NCBI GenBank assembly: GCA_015711895.1 | Contig: MU158602.1 | Location: forward strand, 7,724-31,674 | From: Candidatus Solincola tengchongensis | GTDB taxonomy: Bacteria > Actinomycetota > Geothermincolia > Geothermincolales > RBG-13-55-18 | Length of the DNA stretch: 23,951 bases | Direction of reading: 5' to 3' | In this document: positions 22,509 to 23,951 of the stretch, piece by piece | Position numbering within the stretch: the stretch's first letter is position 1 | Layout: every line of letters begins with the position of its first letter | Translations under genes and position numbers: made by a program | Notes under the pieces: generated by a model | Databases searched by the model: none | What the model was told of the DNA's origin: nothing | What the model saw: the letters and a program-made list of their open reading frames with translations, nothing else

Positions 22509-23951
22509 TCAGTCGGGAAGCCGCTCGTAGATGGCTGCGAGATCCCGCTCCCGCTTGCGAAACACATCCAGCACCCGGGGGTCGAAGTGATCCGGCATGC
22601 TCCTGCCGTCACCCTGGAGGATGATCTCCACCGCCTTCTGATGGGAAAGCCCCGGCTTGTAGGACCTCCGGCTGCGCAGGGCGTCATAGACGTCGGCGAG
22701 GGCCACGATGCGGCCGGTAAGGGGGATCTCCTCCTCCCTTAGGCCGCGGGGATAGCCGGAACCGTCCCACTTCTCGTGATGGCTGAGGGCTATCTCCGCG
22801 GCCACGGCCAGCCGGGGGTGGTTCCCCAGGATGTGGGCCCCCGCCTCGCAGTGCTTTCTGATCTCCTCCCATTCCTCCGCCGTGAGCGGGCCCTTCTTGC
22901 GCAGGATGTCGGGATGCACGTGTATCTTCCCCACGTCGTGCATTTGGGCGGCGTACCCGATGGTCTCCACCTCGCGAGAGAGAAGGCCGATCTCCTCGGC
23001 TATCAGGGCCGAGTAGTGGTTGACCCTCTTGATATGCTCGCCGGTGAGCTCGTCGCTCACCTCGGCGGCCCTGGCCAGCGCCTCTATGGTGTAGAGGAAC
23101 GCGTCCTCGGTTTCCTTCGCGTACCTGGCGAGTGACCGGAAAAAGGACACGGCGAGGAAGAAGGTCTTCAGGGCTTCCCGGTCGAAGTCAGTGACTTCCC
23201 CCGGATAGTCGACGGCCAGGACCAGGAGGGAGCCGTCGCTCACCCAGGCCGATGGCGAAAGCCTCCCCGGGTGAAGCCAGGCCGCCCGCGATTCCCCCTC
23301 CGTGATACCGGGCATGGGAGATGCCGCCTTTTCCCTCGACCCTATGGGAGGCATCGCTGCGGGGGGTATGGAGTACGGCTCCCCTTCGGCAAAAGCCCCT
23401 TTATCCCTGACCAGTATGCCTTCGGCACCCGTGCCTTCCCGTATCTGGCCGATTAACAGCGCTTTGGGCTTTTTTCTTATCTGCTCGGAGGAGATGAAGG
23501 AAAAAGCCAGCTCCGTTCCCACGTCCCTGGACAGGAATTGCTGTTCGTCAGCCATCCTGAGAAGGCTGGTGCTGAGATGGGTCACCGAGGCCATGGCCTG
23601 GTAGGCGACTTCCAGCCGGTCGCGGCGGAACTTGAGGCGCAGCAGCGACCTGGTTCGCGCCAGGAGCTCCTGGCGGTCCACGGGCTTGGAGAGGAAATCG
23701 TCCGCGCCCGCGTCTATGGCCCTCACGCGGTCGGAGACGGCATCCAGTGCGGTGACCATGACCACGGGGATGAAGGCCGTGGAGGTGCCCTCCTTGAGGC
23801 GCCTGCACACCTCCACGCCGTCGAGCCCTGGCATGAGGATGTCCAGAAGGACCAGGTCGACCTTCCGGGAACCCATCGTGGCCAGTGCCTCCTCGCCGTT
23901 CCGTGCCGTGATCACCAGGTAACCTTCCGGTTCCAGGAGAGCCTTCAACAG
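22509..23951 (-). CDS. Response regulator with HD-GYP c-di-GMP phosphodiesterase domain (5' end beyond window)
   Basis: At least 480 residues are visible; the frame is open through the right edge and the first strand and acidic pair of the receiver domain are missing, so the true start lies beyond 23951. The receiver part has the phosphoacceptor Asp in LVLLDILMPG, then T in VVMVTALD and K in FLSKPVD. A linker of about 170 residues follows, possibly GAF-like but not clearly so. The C-terminal HD-GYP domain has HIKRVNHYS, MHDVGKI, HHEKWDGSGYP and ALADVYDALRS, the metal and GYP residues needed to hydrolyse cyclic di-GMP. Phosphorylation probably switches the phosphodiesterase. No GGDEF or dedicated kinase lies in the window next to it, but either kinase here could be a partner. 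Confidence 0.95.
   Translation of the reverse strand: MLKALLEPEGYLVITARNGEEALATMGSRKVDLVLLDILMPGLDGVEVCRRLKEGTSTAFIPVVMVTALDAVSDRVRAIDAGADDFLSKPVDRQELLARTRSLLRLKFRRDRLEVAYQAMASVTHLSTSLLRMADEQQFLSRDVGTELAFSFISSEQIRKKPKALLIGQIREGTGAEGILVRDKGAFAEGEPYSIPPAAMPPIGSREKAASPMPGITEGESRAAWLHPGRLSPSAWVSDGSLLVLAVDYPGEVTDFDREALKTFFLAVSFFRSLARYAKETEDAFLYTIEALARAAEVSDELTGEHIKRVNHYSALIAEEIGLLSREVETIGYAAQMHDVGKIHVHPDILRKKGPLTAEEWEEIRKHCEAGAHILGNHPRLAVAAEIALSHHEKWDGSGYPRGLREEEIPLTGRIVALADVYDALRSRRSYKPGLSHQKAVEIILQGDGRSMPDHFDPRVLDVFRKRERDLAAIYERLPD

Noticed and set aside
1..23951. CRISPR arrays, insertion sequences, phage genes, toxin-antitoxin pairs or defence islands
   Set aside because: No regularly spaced repeats, transposase or integrase motifs, or recognised defence domains were found on either strand.

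Overview
The window is about 24 kb of high-GC bacterial chromosome with actinobacterial traits: strong G/C bias at third codon positions, GTG starts, and a TATAAT box 7 bp upstream of an ATG, which suggests leaderless mRNA. The gene mix (three TetR regulators, multi-PAS kinases, a secreted protein built from FAEG-T-GF repeats, a 4-hydroxybutyryl-CoA dehydratase relative, HD-GYP signalling) fits an anaerobic, uncultured, possibly thermophilic actinobacterial lineage. That placement is inference: there is no rRNA or other marker here.

Left part (1-4669, all minus strand): a TetR gene cut by the window edge; a small hypothetical ORF whose 5' region carries a perfect 49-bp tandem duplication; a TetR + VOC-enzyme pair with a palindromic operator; and a receiver-PAS-PAS-PAS-histidine kinase.

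Centre (5093-13411): an RNase D-type exonuclease with two HRDC-like domains; a nucleotide-sugar cluster of RmlA (long form), a short RmlC-like cupin and RmlB, with no rmlD visible; a GT2 glycosyltransferase; a convergent GYD protein behind a shared terminator; and, divergent from that, a histone-deacetylase-fold protein lacking the catalytic Tyr. A secreted NodB deacetylase with four ~104-residue repeats follows. RmlABC, the GT2 and the deacetylase suggest cell-surface glycan work.

Right part (13412-23951): tRNA-Val(UAC) with terminator; an AT-rich gap; a TetR gene overlapping a 4-hydroxybutyryl-CoA dehydratase-family gene (ATGA overlap); a MEDS-PAS-PAS histidine kinase; an RRM RNA-binding protein with a complete intrinsic terminator between its promoter and its ribosome binding site; a CmoM-like methyltransferase; a metallophosphoesterase; and a receiver/HD-GYP protein running off the right edge.

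No CRISPR array, insertion sequence, phage module or complete defence system was seen. The most interesting items are the terminator in the RRM leader, the dehydratase homologue that keeps its Fe-S ligands but changes other active-site residues, the Tyr-less HDAC homologue, and short tandem duplications next to translation starts. Family comparisons rest on remembered reference sequences, not on a search.
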